From Spirosoma rhododendri (GTDB taxonomy: Bacteria > Bacteroidota > Bacteroidia > Cytophagales > Spirosomataceae), in contig NZ_CP051677.1 in NCBI RefSeq assembly GCF_012849055.1, positions 3,425,001 through 3,489,000 on the forward strand: a DNA stretch of 64,000 nt, given 5' to 3'. The translations under genes and the position numbers were made by a program. Of this stretch, positions 27,108-35,768 are shown piece by piece. The notes below the pieces were generated by a model. It saw nothing but the letters and a program-made list of their open reading frames with translations, did no database searches and had not been told where the DNA came from. Position 1 is the first letter of the stretch. The number at the start of each line of letters is the position of its first letter.

Positions 27108-29936
27108 ATGGAAAATATTGACCTGCTTAAACGACGACTTGATCGGGAGCAAAGAGCCCGGCAACAGGCCGAGCGCGTGCTGGAGGATAAAGCGTGGGAA
27201 TTACACACCGCCAACCAGCAGCTTAAATTTCTGAATGAAAATCTGGCTCAGCAGGTCGAGCAGGGCATTGCCGAACTGAAAGAGAAAGACGCCCGGTTCC
27301 GCGAACTGATCGATTCCGTACAGGATATTATTTACCGTATTTCGCCCGAGGGGTTCTTCACGTTCATGAACCCCATGATCGAAGTCAAACTTGGGTATAC
27401 GGCCAGTGAAATTATCGGGCAGCACTTTATCCGGCTGATTCGCCCTGACTTCCGCACGCTTGTTATCAACTTTTACCAGCAAATGCTGGCTGATGGTCAG
27501 GATAGCTCGTACGTCGAATTTCCGGTGCTGACGAAGGCCGGGCAGACCGTCTGGATTGGGCAGACGGTACGGCGGCTGGATGGTGAAACCGGTACCGAAC
27601 TGGTGGCCGTCGCCCGCGACATCACCAGCGAGCGCGAGATACGGGAAGCCCTGCGGGCGACGCAGAATCGCCTGGCCAGCCTGATTATCAATCTGCAAAA
27701 AGGGGTGTTGGTTGAAGACGGCGAAGGCCGGATTACTCTGGTCAACCAGTTGTTTTGCGACCTCTTTAGCATTCCCCTGACACCGGAGGATCTGCTGGAT
27801 ATGGATTCCGCCCTGATTGTCAGCCGGATGAAGCATCATTTTGTTGACGCTGACCAGTTTGAACAGAATACCAGACAGATTCAGGCTAATCAGCAGATGG
27901 TGCTCGACCAGACCCTGTACCAAACCAACGGGCGGGTGCTGGAACGTGATTTTATTCCCATCGTGGAGGAAGGGCGTTATGAGGGGCACCTCTGGAAATA
28001 CGGCGACGTGACCGAGCAGCACCTGTCGCGCGAGGCTACCCGCAAAAACGAAGAAAAGTACCGGGGTATTCTGAATACCATGGATATTGGGCTGATTGAG
28101 CTGAATCGTGACCGAACCATACAGCGCGCCTACGACCGGTTTTGCACCATGACGGGCTACACCGAAGCCCAGCTCATCGGCCGCCCCATCGACGAGTTAA
28201 TCGTGTCGAACGAAAACGGTGAGTCGGAGCCGCCGACTAGTGTGCTGCATGCTGGCGAACAGCAGATGATTCGCCGGGACGACCAGCGAATCTGGGTGAT
28301 TGTGAGCGAGGTGCCGCAGCTGAGCGAAAACAGCGAGATTATCGGTACCATCGCTGTGTATTACGACATTACGCAGCGTAAACTGCTGGAGCAGGAGCTC
28401 GGAAAGGCGCAGGAAATCGCCGAAGAAGCGCGACAGGCCGAAAAGCAGTTTCTGGCCAATATGAGCCACGAAATCCGTACGCCACTCAACGCCATCATCG
28501 GTATGGCGCACCTGCTGTTCGACACCCGCCCCACCCGGCAGCAGCTGGAGTACCTCGAAATTCTGAAAACGTCGTCGGACTTCCTCTACAGCCTGATCTC
28601 CGACCTGCTCGATATGGCCAAGATCGAAGCCGGCCGAATTGATGTGCACAAACAGCCGTTCGACCTGGTTGGGTTGCTGCGCACCATTCAGCGGGTGTTT
28701 CAGATTAAGCTGGAGCAACGACCCATTGACCTTGAGCTGATGGTCGACGCGCAGATCGGGGGCAACTACGTCGGCGATGAACTGCTGCTCAATCAGATTC
28801 TGCTGAACCTGATCGGGAATGCGGAGAAGTTTACCGAAGAAGGGCACATCGACATAGGTGTTCGGCTGAAGAAGGAAGAAAACGACGTTTCGTGGGTCGA
28901 GTTTTCGGTGCAGGACACGGGCATTGGTATTCCTGCCGAAAAGATTGACCTGATTTTTCAAAAATTTAAGCAGGTAAATGCCAACGGCCACAAGCAGAAA
29001 GGAACCGGACTGGGGCTGGCTATAACGCACCAACTGGTTGAATTACAGGGGGGGACGATCGCCGTTGTCAGTACGGAAGGGCAGGGGACAACCTTCACTG
29101 TCACGCTGCCTTTTCAACGGTCGGATGTGGCCCCGATCGTTTATCCACGTCAGATACAGCCCGTACCAACCGACCTGACCGACTGTCGCCTGCTGGTTGC
29201 GGAAGACAACATCATGAATCAGAAGTACATCAGCAGTCTGCTCGACAAATGGGCTATTTCGTTTGTGATCGCGTCGGATGGCAAGCGGGCGGTGGAAATG
29301 GCGCAGCAGCAGCACTTCGACCTGATTCTGATGGATATTCAGATGCCGGTGATGGATGGATACGAAGCCACGATTACCATCCGTAACACGCAGAATATCA
29401 ACCAGCAAACGCCCATTGTCGCGCTGACGGCCTCGGCCATGACCGACCAGAAAGCCAAAGCCAGCCGGGTGGGCATGACCGATTTTATCACGAAACCCTT
29501 CTCCCCCAATAATCTGTTGGAAGCCATTCAACGACATACACACACCAACGCAAAAGCGACCGCTGACGAGGTGCTGCCGCCGGTAGCGGCCGAGCTGGAC
29601 CAGCACCGACTCGATGAAATATACGGGTCCGATCGGTCGTACGCGGCCGATATGTTCGAGGTGTTTCTATCTGACGTGCTGCCGGAGTTTACTCATATTC
29701 AGGATCTTATTCTCGAAAAAGACTGGCCATCCCTCGGCAGGCTGGCCCATAAACTCAAACCGACGCTGGGTATGGTCGGATTGACAACATTGGAGAAGAA
29801 ATTGCATAGTATTGAAAAACAGGCCAACGATGCTCCGGACCAGCATGAACTCCAGACCCAGTGGACCAGCGTGCAGGCTGAACTGGACCGGAGTGTCCCT
29901 ATCGTAAAGCAGGAATTAGCCAGACTAAGTGTATGA
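27108..29936 (+). CDS. Hybrid sensor kinase: coiled coil, three PAS, HisKA, ATPase, receiver, HPt
   Basis: A 942-residue phosphorelay kinase without membrane segments. An N-terminal coiled coil (1-65) is followed by PAS 1 (about 65-175), a divergent PAS 2 (about 185-305), PAS 3 (about 318-425), HisKA with H454 in MSHEIRTPLNAIIG, an ATPase domain (about 555-670; NLIGNAEKF, DTGIGI, GTGLGLAI), a receiver with D743 in LILMDIQMPVMDGY and the KPF lysine, and a C-terminal HPt domain with H881 in RLAHKLKPTLGMVG. All phosphotransfer residues are present, so a His-Asp-His relay within one protein is possible. The stop overlaps the start of the LytTR regulator gene by four bases (ATGA), which makes that regulator the likely output. 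Confidence 0.93.
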   Translation: MENIDLLKRRLDREQRARQQAERVLEDKAWELHTANQQLKFLNENLAQQVEQGIAELKEKDARFRELIDSVQDIIYRISPEGFFTFMNPMIEVKLGYTASEIIGQHFIRLIRPDFRTLVINFYQQMLADGQDSSYVEFPVLTKAGQTVWIGQTVRRLDGETGTELVAVARDITSEREIREALRATQNRLASLIINLQKGVLVEDGEGRITLVNQLFCDLFSIPLTPEDLLDMDSALIVSRMKHHFVDADQFEQNTRQIQANQQMVLDQTLYQTNGRVLERDFIPIVEEGRYEGHLWKYGDVTEQHLSREATRKNEEKYRGILNTMDIGLIELNRDRTIQRAYDRFCTMTGYTEAQLIGRPIDELIVSNENGESEPPTSVLHAGEQQMIRRDDQRIWVIVSEVPQLSENSEIIGTIAVYYDITQRKLLEQELGKAQEIAEEARQAEKQFLANMSHEIRTPLNAIIGMAHLLFDTRPTRQQLEYLEILKTSSDFLYSLISDLLDMAKIEAGRIDVHKQPFDLVGLLRTIQRVFQIKLEQRPIDLELMVDAQIGGNYVGDELLLNQILLNLIGNAEKFTEEGHIDIGVRLKKEENDVSWVEFSVQDTGIGIPAEKIDLIFQKFKQVNANGHKQKGTGLGLAITHQLVELQGGTIAVVSTEGQGTTFTVTLPFQRSDVAPIVYPRQIQPVPTDLTDCRLLVAEDNIMNQKYISSLLDKWAISFVIASDGKRAVEMAQQQHFDLILMDIQMPVMDGYEATITIRNTQNINQQTPIVALTASAMTDQKAKASRVGMTDFITKPFSPNNLLEAIQRHTHTNAKATADEVLPPVAAELDQHRLDEIYGSDRSYAADMFEVFLSDVLPEFTHIQDLILEKDWPSLGRLAHKLKPTLGMVGLTTLEKKLHSIEKQANDAPDQHELQTQWTSVQAELDRSVPIVKQELARLSV

Positions 29937-30622
29937 AGCAACGGTGTATCATTGTCGACGACGAAATTATGGCGCGTAAGTCGCTTCAGCGTTTGTGCGA
30001 GCAGCATGAGTCGCTGGAACTGCTGAACGTGTTTGAAAATGCGGAAGCGGCACTGGAATATCTGACAACGGAAGCCGTCGATCTGATCTGGCTCGACGTG
30101 GAAATGCCGGGGCTATCGGGCTTTGGTCTGCTGGAGAACCTGACGGCTATGCCACAGGTGGTTATGACGACGACGAAGACTGAATATGCGTTCAACGCCT
30201 TTCAGTACCAGGTTACCGACTACCTGCAAAAGCCCATCACGATGCCACGCTTCAAACTGGCGGTCGAGAAAGTGCTTGAACTGGCCAGTAAGAAAACAAG
30301 CGCGTCGCCTGAGCGGCAGGAGATCTACATCAAAACCGAAGGCCGTTACATCCGGCTGCCCTACACTGACATTCTGTACGTCGAAAACGTGGGTGATTAT
30401 GTGAAGATCAACACAAAAACGCAGTCGCATGTGGTGCATACGACGATGAAGTACCTGGAAGAAAAATTAGGGAGTGCGTTTCTGCGCGTTCACCGGTCAT
30501 TCATCGTCCACCTCGACCGGATCGTGGATATTGAGGAAAACAATCTGGTGATTGCCAACAAGGTTATACCCATCAGCCGGGCCAACAAGCCTGAGCTGAT
30601 GAACCGCTTAAACATGCTGTAA
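29933..30622 (+). CDS. LytTR-family response regulator
   Basis: A 229-residue regulator. The receiver (1-120) has IIVDDE, phospho-acceptor D55 in LIWLDVEMPGLSGF, and the lysine of LQKPI. The C-terminal LytTR DNA-binding domain (about 130-229) reads IYIKTEGRYIRLPYTDILYVENVGDYVKI, FLRVHRSFIVHLDRI, and IPISRANKPELMNRL. The start codon lies inside the end of the kinase gene (ATGA overlap), so translation is probably coupled and the two form a two-component pair. LytTR regulators bind direct repeats upstream of target genes; no target was identified in the window. Confidence 0.93.
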   Translation: MKQRCIIVDDEIMARKSLQRLCEQHESLELLNVFENAEAALEYLTTEAVDLIWLDVEMPGLSGFGLLENLTAMPQVVMTTTKTEYAFNAFQYQVTDYLQKPITMPRFKLAVEKVLELASKKTSASPERQEIYIKTEGRYIRLPYTDILYVENVGDYVKINTKTQSHVVHTTMKYLEEKLGSAFLRVHRSFIVHLDRIVDIEENNLVIANKVIPISRANKPELMNRLNML

Positions 30623-30639
30623 ATCAACGGAGTATTTGC

Positions 30640-30681
30640 AAAAGGGGCGGCCAGCAACTCAGTTGCTGGCCGCCCCTTTTT
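30640..30681. terminator. Bidirectional Rho-independent terminator
   Basis: A perfect 20-base inverted repeat (30640-30659 with 30661-30680) begins with AAAA and ends with TTTTT, so it works as a terminator in both directions. It separates the plus-strand kinase/LytTR operon from the convergent hybrid kinase. Confidence 0.9.
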
Positions 30682-30704
30682 GGTACGTGCTGTGGTGCCT
30701 GCGC

Positions 30705-31961
30705 TTACGCAGCCCGGCGACTGAAGCGCAGCAGTGTCTGAAATAATTCGTCGGAATTGAAGGGCTTGGTTATGAACGAGTTCATACCCGCAGCATAGGC
30801 ATTGGCCTGATCGGTTGGGGTAGCCGAAGCGGTCAGGGCTACGATAGGAATCTGGTCATCGAGCTGTCGAATCGCCCGCGTGGCACTCAGTCCGTCCATC
30901 ACCGGCATCTGCATATCCATCAGAATCAGGTCGAAGTGGCCGGTTCTGTATTTGTCGAGCGCAATCTGCCCATTCTCCGCCACCTCAACTACGACCTGCC
31001 ACCGCTCCAGAAACCGGCTGGCAATCCGCACGTTGATCGGATAATCCTCAACCATCAGCACCCGCATTCCCGACAGCGTTTGCGGGTTAGGCTGAATATG
31101 AGTCAGGTGGGGCCGCTGAACGGCAAAGGTCGGTATGGCAAACGAGAGAACTAACCCCCGGCCGGCCGGCCGGTCGACCTGTATCGAACTGCCGCACAGA
31201 TTGAGCAGCCGCTGACTGACAAACATGGCGAGTCCCAGACCATTGGCCGGCTGCGCCAGCATCGACTCGCCACGCATGGCCGGGCTGGTCAGCATCGCGT
31301 ACTGATCGGGGTCTTCGCTGGGAATATCGACAGAAAAGGTAATTGATGATTCATCGGCCGGGCTGTGCTGCATACCCACCCGGATGCTGATGACGCCATT
31401 ACGAACAAAGGTGATGGCGTTCATCAGTACGTTGTTAAGAATCTGATTAAGCCGGACCGGGTCGCACTGTACATCGGCTGGTACCGCGTCGTCGACAGAT
31501 AAAGTAATACTGACGTCTGTACCCTGCACCTTGTGCTGATTCACAACGAGCAATGTATCAAGCAACTGCCGAATAGGGTGCGGCACCATGTGCAGATTAA
31601 GCTGCCCAACGGTGATGCTGCGGTAATCCAGAATATTGCTGATGGCAAGCTGTATTGCATTGACTGACACCCGCAGGGTTTGGAAATGATCCTGCCAGGC
31701 GGGGGGGATGGGTTCCTGCTGCATCAGGTCCAGCACGCCTACGATACCATTCAGGGGGGTGCGTGTCTCGTGGTTAGCAATCGACAGAAAGACTGCTTCT
31801 GCCTCGGCTGCCGCTGTTGCCGGGGCCGGAGTAGCCAGCGGAGAATAGCACGACTTGTTTACTTCCTCGAGGAACCGGTTCAGATCAGGCTGCTTCAGAT
31901 AGTCGGAGGGCAGGTGCCGACTGATTTGTTGCTGAAGTAACGGATGTAAACGGTCGTTCAT
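30705..31961 (-). CDS. Hybrid histidine kinase with degenerate ATPase G1 box and receiver
   Basis: A 418-residue protein without sensor domains. A short N-terminal helix region (MNDRLHPLLQQQISRHLPSDYL) leads to HisKA with the phospho-acceptor His in ANHETRTPLNGIVG. The ATPase-like domain has the N box NNVLMNAITFV and a G2-like NGLGLAMF. Where the G1 box D-x-G-x-G should be, however, it reads VDIPSEDPDQYAML. The Asp that holds adenine therefore seems missing. The C-terminal receiver is normal (MVEDYPINVR, LILMDMQMPVMDGL, ITKPF). It may be a pseudokinase or relay protein that receives phosphate from elsewhere; the convergent hybrid kinase is a candidate partner, by inference. An in-frame ATG 17 codons upstream is less likely than MNDRLH. 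Confidence 0.8.
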   Translation of the reverse strand: MNDRLHPLLQQQISRHLPSDYLKQPDLNRFLEEVNKSCYSPLATPAPATAAAEAEAVFLSIANHETRTPLNGIVGVLDLMQQEPIPPAWQDHFQTLRVSVNAIQLAISNILDYRSITVGQLNLHMVPHPIRQLLDTLLVVNQHKVQGTDVSITLSVDDAVPADVQCDPVRLNQILNNVLMNAITFVRNGVISIRVGMQHSPADESSITFSVDIPSEDPDQYAMLTSPAMRGESMLAQPANGLGLAMFVSQRLLNLCGSSIQVDRPAGRGLVLSFAIPTFAVQRPHLTHIQPNPQTLSGMRVLMVEDYPINVRIASRFLERWQVVVEVAENGQIALDKYRTGHFDLILMDMQMPVMDGLSATRAIRQLDDQIPIVALTASATPTDQANAYAAGMNSFITKPFNSDELFQTLLRFSRRAA

Positions 31962-32718
31962 AACGCAAGGTATAGGGGAAGGCAGTGATGCGGTAACCGG
32001 GCGCTGGAGCAACGAAAATGGATCGTCACTACGCCATTTGTTGGTGACAAAATTCCCGCCTTTTGCCGGTGTAGACAGGAAAATTCGATGAATGGCGTGT
32101 TTGGGGCGATTTTAGGTAATAGGTGCGGCTGGCATAGCCCATCCAGAGTGGTTGATCGGCTAAGTAGTCGGTGTGGGTTCACCATACGAGATGCCGGGTA
32201 AGGGCAGTACCAATCCGTTTGTACACAAAAAAACGCCGTTAGTCATCGTGATCTGGCACCGCAGACCGGGCCCCGTTATATTCGGCCATACTTTCCTCTT
32301 TTTTACAAAAACGCTGGTTTCTGGATGTGGCTAACCACACCCAGACGCGTTACTTCGCAGACAACAGCAAGGGCTAGCCCTTGTCGGCTATGAAATAGGT
32401 ACATTGAGTACGTAGTCAGGAAATGCCCGGTATCGGCTATCGATCACCGGGCATTTTGCTGAGTAGTATTTACAGAAAAGCGCGTTGTAGTAAATGGTAA
32501 CTAATGGTTACAAATTAGGTAAGATATTATAAATCAATTGGTTAAAAGACGTCTTCTTCATTGTTCGTTACAATTTATATAGTACTAATTCTGAAATTAC
32601 TCATCTGAATTTAATCAGCCTTTAAAGCCGATTTAAGACGCCAACTGCATTTTTGCCGCCAGCCGCTATACAAAGTAACCAGACAGTAGAGACGGATCGG
32701 ATTTTTTGCGGTGGCCCT
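31962..32718. other. Long intergenic region with palindrome and orphan terminator
   Basis: No protein gene is supported. A perfect 16-base palindrome CAAGGGCTAGCCCTTG lies at 32368-32383 and a terminator-like hairpin at 32421-32456. Both lie away from the end of any gene, so a small RNA ending at the hairpin is possible. The part from 32500 to 32640 is AT-rich and should hold the promoter of the regulator gene at 32719. Confidence 0.45.
32421..32456 (+). terminator. Orphan terminator-like hairpin
   Basis: Stem AAATGCCCGGT with ACCGGGCATTT (11 of 11 paired), loop of 14 bases, ending in TTT(T)G on the plus strand and, by symmetry, with AAA/TTT ends on both. No annotated gene ends here on either strand. 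Confidence 0.6.
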
Positions 32719-33486
32719 ATGAAGATATTATTGATTGTACACGACCCCGCTTACCGGGCCTTTCTGCAAGCCATGCTGGACCGGTCCGCGTATCGGGTCG
32801 ATATAGCCAGTACGGGCCGAACCGGTATTGCGTCGGCCCTGCATGCTCGTTACGATATGCTGTTGCTGGGCGCCGAGTTGCCCGACCTGAATGCGTTTGA
32901 ACTGGTACAGCGGCTCCGTCAGGAAGGCGACATCACGCCCGTACTGATGCTGTCGACGCTGGCATCGTCGGCCGATAAAGCGCGTGGCCTCTACGCCGGT
33001 GCTGATGACTACATGGAGTGGCCCAGCGCGGACTCAGACAATGCGAACTCACCCAGCGCGGATTTGCCCAGCGTGGACAAAGTCGATGTTAACGGCGAAT
33101 TCACCACACCAGGCGAATCCAACGAGCTGCTGGCGCGGATTTATGCCCTGCATCGTCGGCGGATCGGTGGGTTACACGCCCCCACCATTATCAGTGTAGC
33201 AAATCTGGAACTTAACGTCGCGGAGAAGGTGGCTTACCGGGCCAGCAAACGAATTCGATTGACGGCCCGTGAATTTCAACTACTTTCGTTCCTGGTTGAA
33301 AACGCAGGCCGTGTCGTCACGAAGACGCAGATTTTAGAGAAAGTATGGGATTCCAGCAAGGACGTACGAACAAACAAGGTAGAAGTATACATCAACTTTT
33401 TACGCAAGAAAATCGACCACGGTTTCGACCAGAAACTGATTCAGACAACGATGGGGGTAGGGTATCAGCTCAGCGCTACCGTCTGA
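32719..33486 (+). CDS. OmpR/PhoB-type regulator with degenerate receiver
   Basis: A 255-residue protein with OmpR architecture. The winged-helix DNA-binding domain (about 155-255) is standard: RLTAREFQLLSFLVENAGRVVTKTQILEKVW, NKVEVYINFLRKKID, and TTMGVGYQL. The receiver lacks its key residues. The phospho-acceptor Asp is Gly51 (MLLLGAELPDLN), the lysine of the KP motif is replaced in DDYMEWPSAD, and the acidic pair reads VHDP. An acidic insert of about 30 residues (from PSADSDNANS to GEFTTPGE) sits where the receiver should lead straight into ELLARIYAL. The protein therefore cannot be switched by normal phosphorylation and may be constitutive or ligand-controlled. The start at MKILLIVHDP was chosen over one 22 codons earlier. 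The gene end overlaps or nearly abuts the porin gene, a likely target or operon partner. Confidence 0.88.
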   Translation: MKILLIVHDPAYRAFLQAMLDRSAYRVDIASTGRTGIASALHARYDMLLLGAELPDLNAFELVQRLRQEGDITPVLMLSTLASSADKARGLYAGADDYMEWPSADSDNANSPSADLPSVDKVDVNGEFTTPGESNELLARIYALHRRRIGGLHAPTIISVANLELNVAEKVAYRASKRIRLTAREFQLLSFLVENAGRVVTKTQILEKVWDSSKDVRTNKVEVYINFLRKKIDHGFDQKLIQTTMGVGYQLSATV

Positions 33487-33497
33487 TAAGCACCTGG

Positions 33498-34874
33498 TTG
33501 TGCGGATTTCTGCTGCTGCTGACGAGTGCTGCACAGGCGCAGCAGGACAACAATAATAATTACCTCGATTCGCTCAAAAACTGGAGTCTCCACTATCAGT
33601 TTACGACCATCGTTCAGGGGCATGCGGGCTTTCACGGGGGCGGTTACGATGGCCGCAACACACTTAGTCAGGAAACCGACACGGCTTTATCCGTCACCAC
33701 AACGCTCTTCATCGGGCGTCGGCTCTGGCGTGGGGCCGGGCTATACCTCAACCCGGAAATTGCCGGTGGGCGTGGCGTTGGGCATCGCAATAGTCAGTCG
33801 CCCTACGACGAAAGTTTGTATGCACCGGCCGTCGGTATCGCCGGTTTCCCGAACGGCGAAACGTTCCGCATCGGTAGTGCCCGACCTGCCCTCTACATCG
33901 CCCGTTTCTATCTGGAACAGATTTTTTCGATTGGAAACAGCGATGAGCAGGAAGTTGAATCGGGAACAAATCAGGTGAAGGGCGCGGTGCCAGCGTCGCG
34001 CGTTGTGCTGACCGCCGGTAAATTTTCCGTTGCCGATATGTTCGATAACAACCGCTACGCCCATGACCCCCGTTCGCAGTTTCTCAACTGGTCGTTGATG
34101 AGCCTGGGAGCCTGGGATTATCCGGCCAATACGCGGGGCTACACCTGGGGGCTGGCCGTCGAGTACATCCGCCCGACTTACGCCATCCGGGCAGCGGCCA
34201 ATCTGATGCCTAAAACCGCCAATGGCAACGTGCTCGACTGGAACATTACCCGGACGGGCGCGCTGACGATTGAGCTGGAAAAACAGTATACGCTGCTGCG
34301 TCGGCCCGGCACGGTGCGGGTACTTGGCTTTCGCAATGTGACCAAAGCACCCGCCTACGCCGTCGCAACCCGGCTGCTGGAACAAACCGGCTCGGTAGGC
34401 GACCCGCCGTATATCCTGACCGGCGATCAGTACGGGGGCGTCAAGTACGGCGTTGGGCTGAATCTGGAGCAGCCGCTGGGCGAAACGGGCGGTGTATTTG
34501 CCCGCCTGAGCTGGAACGATGGCCGGACGGCTACCTGGGCCTTTACCGAGATCGATCGGAGCCTGACCGTGGGCGGACTGATTGGTGGTCGGCAGTGGCA
34601 CCGGCCCAACGACGGTATCGGCCTGTCGGTGGCTGTCAACGGGATCTCGCCCGACCACCGCGCGTTTCTCAATGCGGGTGGGTACGGGTTCATGCTGGGC
34701 GACGGCAGCCTGCCCAATTACGGCACCGAAAACAGCCTGGAAGCGTACTATAGCGCCCGGGTTGCACGCACGCTGTACCTGACCGCTGATTACCAGTTTG
34801 TGCAGAACCCCGGCTACAATGCCGACCGTGGCCCGGTGCATCTGTTCGCGCTGCGCACACACGTGGAGTTTTAA
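33498..34874 (+). CDS. OprB-type carbohydrate-selective porin
   Basis: An outer-membrane beta-barrel of about 458 residues. The signal peptide is LCGFLLLLTSAAQAQ. The mature part opens SLHYQFTTIVQGHAGFHG and GGYDGRNTLSQETDTALSVTTT, then LFIGRRLWRGAGLYLNPEIAGGRG, all typical of the OprB family, and ends with an aromatic strand (LFALRTHVEF). OprB proteins let mono- and disaccharides pass the outer membrane. No ATG fits the signal peptide: the frame is open far upstream inside the regulator gene, and the TTG at 33498 was chosen. CTG at 33483 would give a longer leader. Translation is probably coupled to the regulator gene just upstream. Confidence 0.82.
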   Translation: MCGFLLLLTSAAQAQQDNNNNYLDSLKNWSLHYQFTTIVQGHAGFHGGGYDGRNTLSQETDTALSVTTTLFIGRRLWRGAGLYLNPEIAGGRGVGHRNSQSPYDESLYAPAVGIAGFPNGETFRIGSARPALYIARFYLEQIFSIGNSDEQEVESGTNQVKGAVPASRVVLTAGKFSVADMFDNNRYAHDPRSQFLNWSLMSLGAWDYPANTRGYTWGLAVEYIRPTYAIRAAANLMPKTANGNVLDWNITRTGALTIELEKQYTLLRRPGTVRVLGFRNVTKAPAYAVATRLLEQTGSVGDPPYILTGDQYGGVKYGVGLNLEQPLGETGGVFARLSWNDGRTATWAFTEIDRSLTVGGLIGGRQWHRPNDGIGLSVAVNGISPDHRAFLNAGGYGFMLGDGSLPNYGTENSLEAYYSARVARTLYLTADYQFVQNPGYNADRGPVHLFALRTHVEF

Positions 34875-34950
34875 AACGAACGACACTTCAGCACGTTTTC
34901 CGCGTAAATAGGGGCGATAACCGATTCGCCCCTTTTCTGGTTTTGTTCAC

Positions 34951-35754
34951 ATGATGCTGTTATTGACCTGGCTGACGCTGCTTCCGCCGGTCGCTCCTGT
35001 TTATCCCGCCCGTTCGACCCGCATTTGTGCGGACGTTACCGCTGTGTCGTTGCCGGTCAGCGCGGTATTGGTAGATACGACTGGTTCGGATACCACCCGA
35101 CGAATACGACCGTACCTGGCCCCTGCGTTTAACCTCGACTTCCGCGATTCATTTCTGGAAAAGCAGCACGTAAATGTCTGGGGTGTCAACGCTGGTATCG
35201 AGTTTGGCCTAAAAAAACACCAGCTTACCCTCGGCTACTACTGGATCAGCTACGCGACGTATCTGAAACTGATCGACTGGCGACGCGATGCCGCCCGGCG
35301 CATCAATCTGGGCTATTACACGCGCACCGATATGTGGTATCTGAGCTTGCTCTACTGGTGGAACCTGACCAATAACCGACGGTGGATGGTTAGTGTACCG
35401 GTGGAGTTGGGTGGGGGAGTGGCCTACGCGCTGCCCCGCGATTTGCGGAAGGATCAACCCATCGACCGGACCCGACGTGACTTTTTCGTACCCGCGCAGG
35501 CGGGTGCCTACGCCCAGTGGAAAGCAACGCGCTGGGTCGGACTGAGCGTACAGATCGGCTACCGGATATCGGTGTTTCAGACGGCCATTGACCAGAACTT
35601 CAACGGATCGTACTACAGCGTCGGGGCTACGATTTATCCGGCGCTGGCGACCGATATCTGGCGGTTTATTCGGCACAAAGACCGAATTTCGCCCGTTCAC
35701 CCGCCCCGGCCCCGTACTGAAACGACGAGTAAACCGGCCCCGGCTCACGAGTAG
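34951..35754 (+). CDS. Probable outer-membrane beta-barrel protein, unknown function
   Basis: A 267-residue exported protein starting MMLLLTWLTLLPPVAPVYPARS. The body has alternating aromatic strands (HVNVWGVNAGIEFGL, HQLTLGYYWISYATYLKL, YLSLLYWWNLT, QAGAYAQWKATRWVGLSVQIGYRI, NGSYYSVGATIYPAL), which suggest a small outer-membrane barrel. I recognise no family. It precedes the K+ channel gene by 14 bases on the same strand, so the two are probably cotranscribed, but no functional link is known. The Pro/Arg-rich end (HPPRPRTETTSKPAPAHE) is probably disordered. Confidence 0.65.
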   Translation: MMLLLTWLTLLPPVAPVYPARSTRICADVTAVSLPVSAVLVDTTGSDTTRRIRPYLAPAFNLDFRDSFLEKQHVNVWGVNAGIEFGLKKHQLTLGYYWISYATYLKLIDWRRDAARRINLGYYTRTDMWYLSLLYWWNLTNNRRWMVSVPVELGGGVAYALPRDLRKDQPIDRTRRDFFVPAQAGAYAQWKATRWVGLSVQIGYRISVFQTAIDQNFNGSYYSVGATIYPALATDIWRFIRHKDRISPVHPPRPRTETTSKPAPAHE

Positions 35755-35768
35755 TTCGCGGTAAAACG

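Noticed and set aside
26781..27164. 127-codon minus-strand frame between hppA and the kinase
   Set aside because: Covers the hppA terminator and the kinase promoter, so it is unlikely to be coding.
27201..28022. 273-codon minus-strand frame
   Set aside because: Antisense to PAS domains of the hybrid kinase; no family features.
33741..34886. 381-codon minus-strand frame
   Set aside because: Lies fully antisense to the OprB-type porin, whose strand shows a signal peptide and family motifs. Long antisense frames are common at this base composition.
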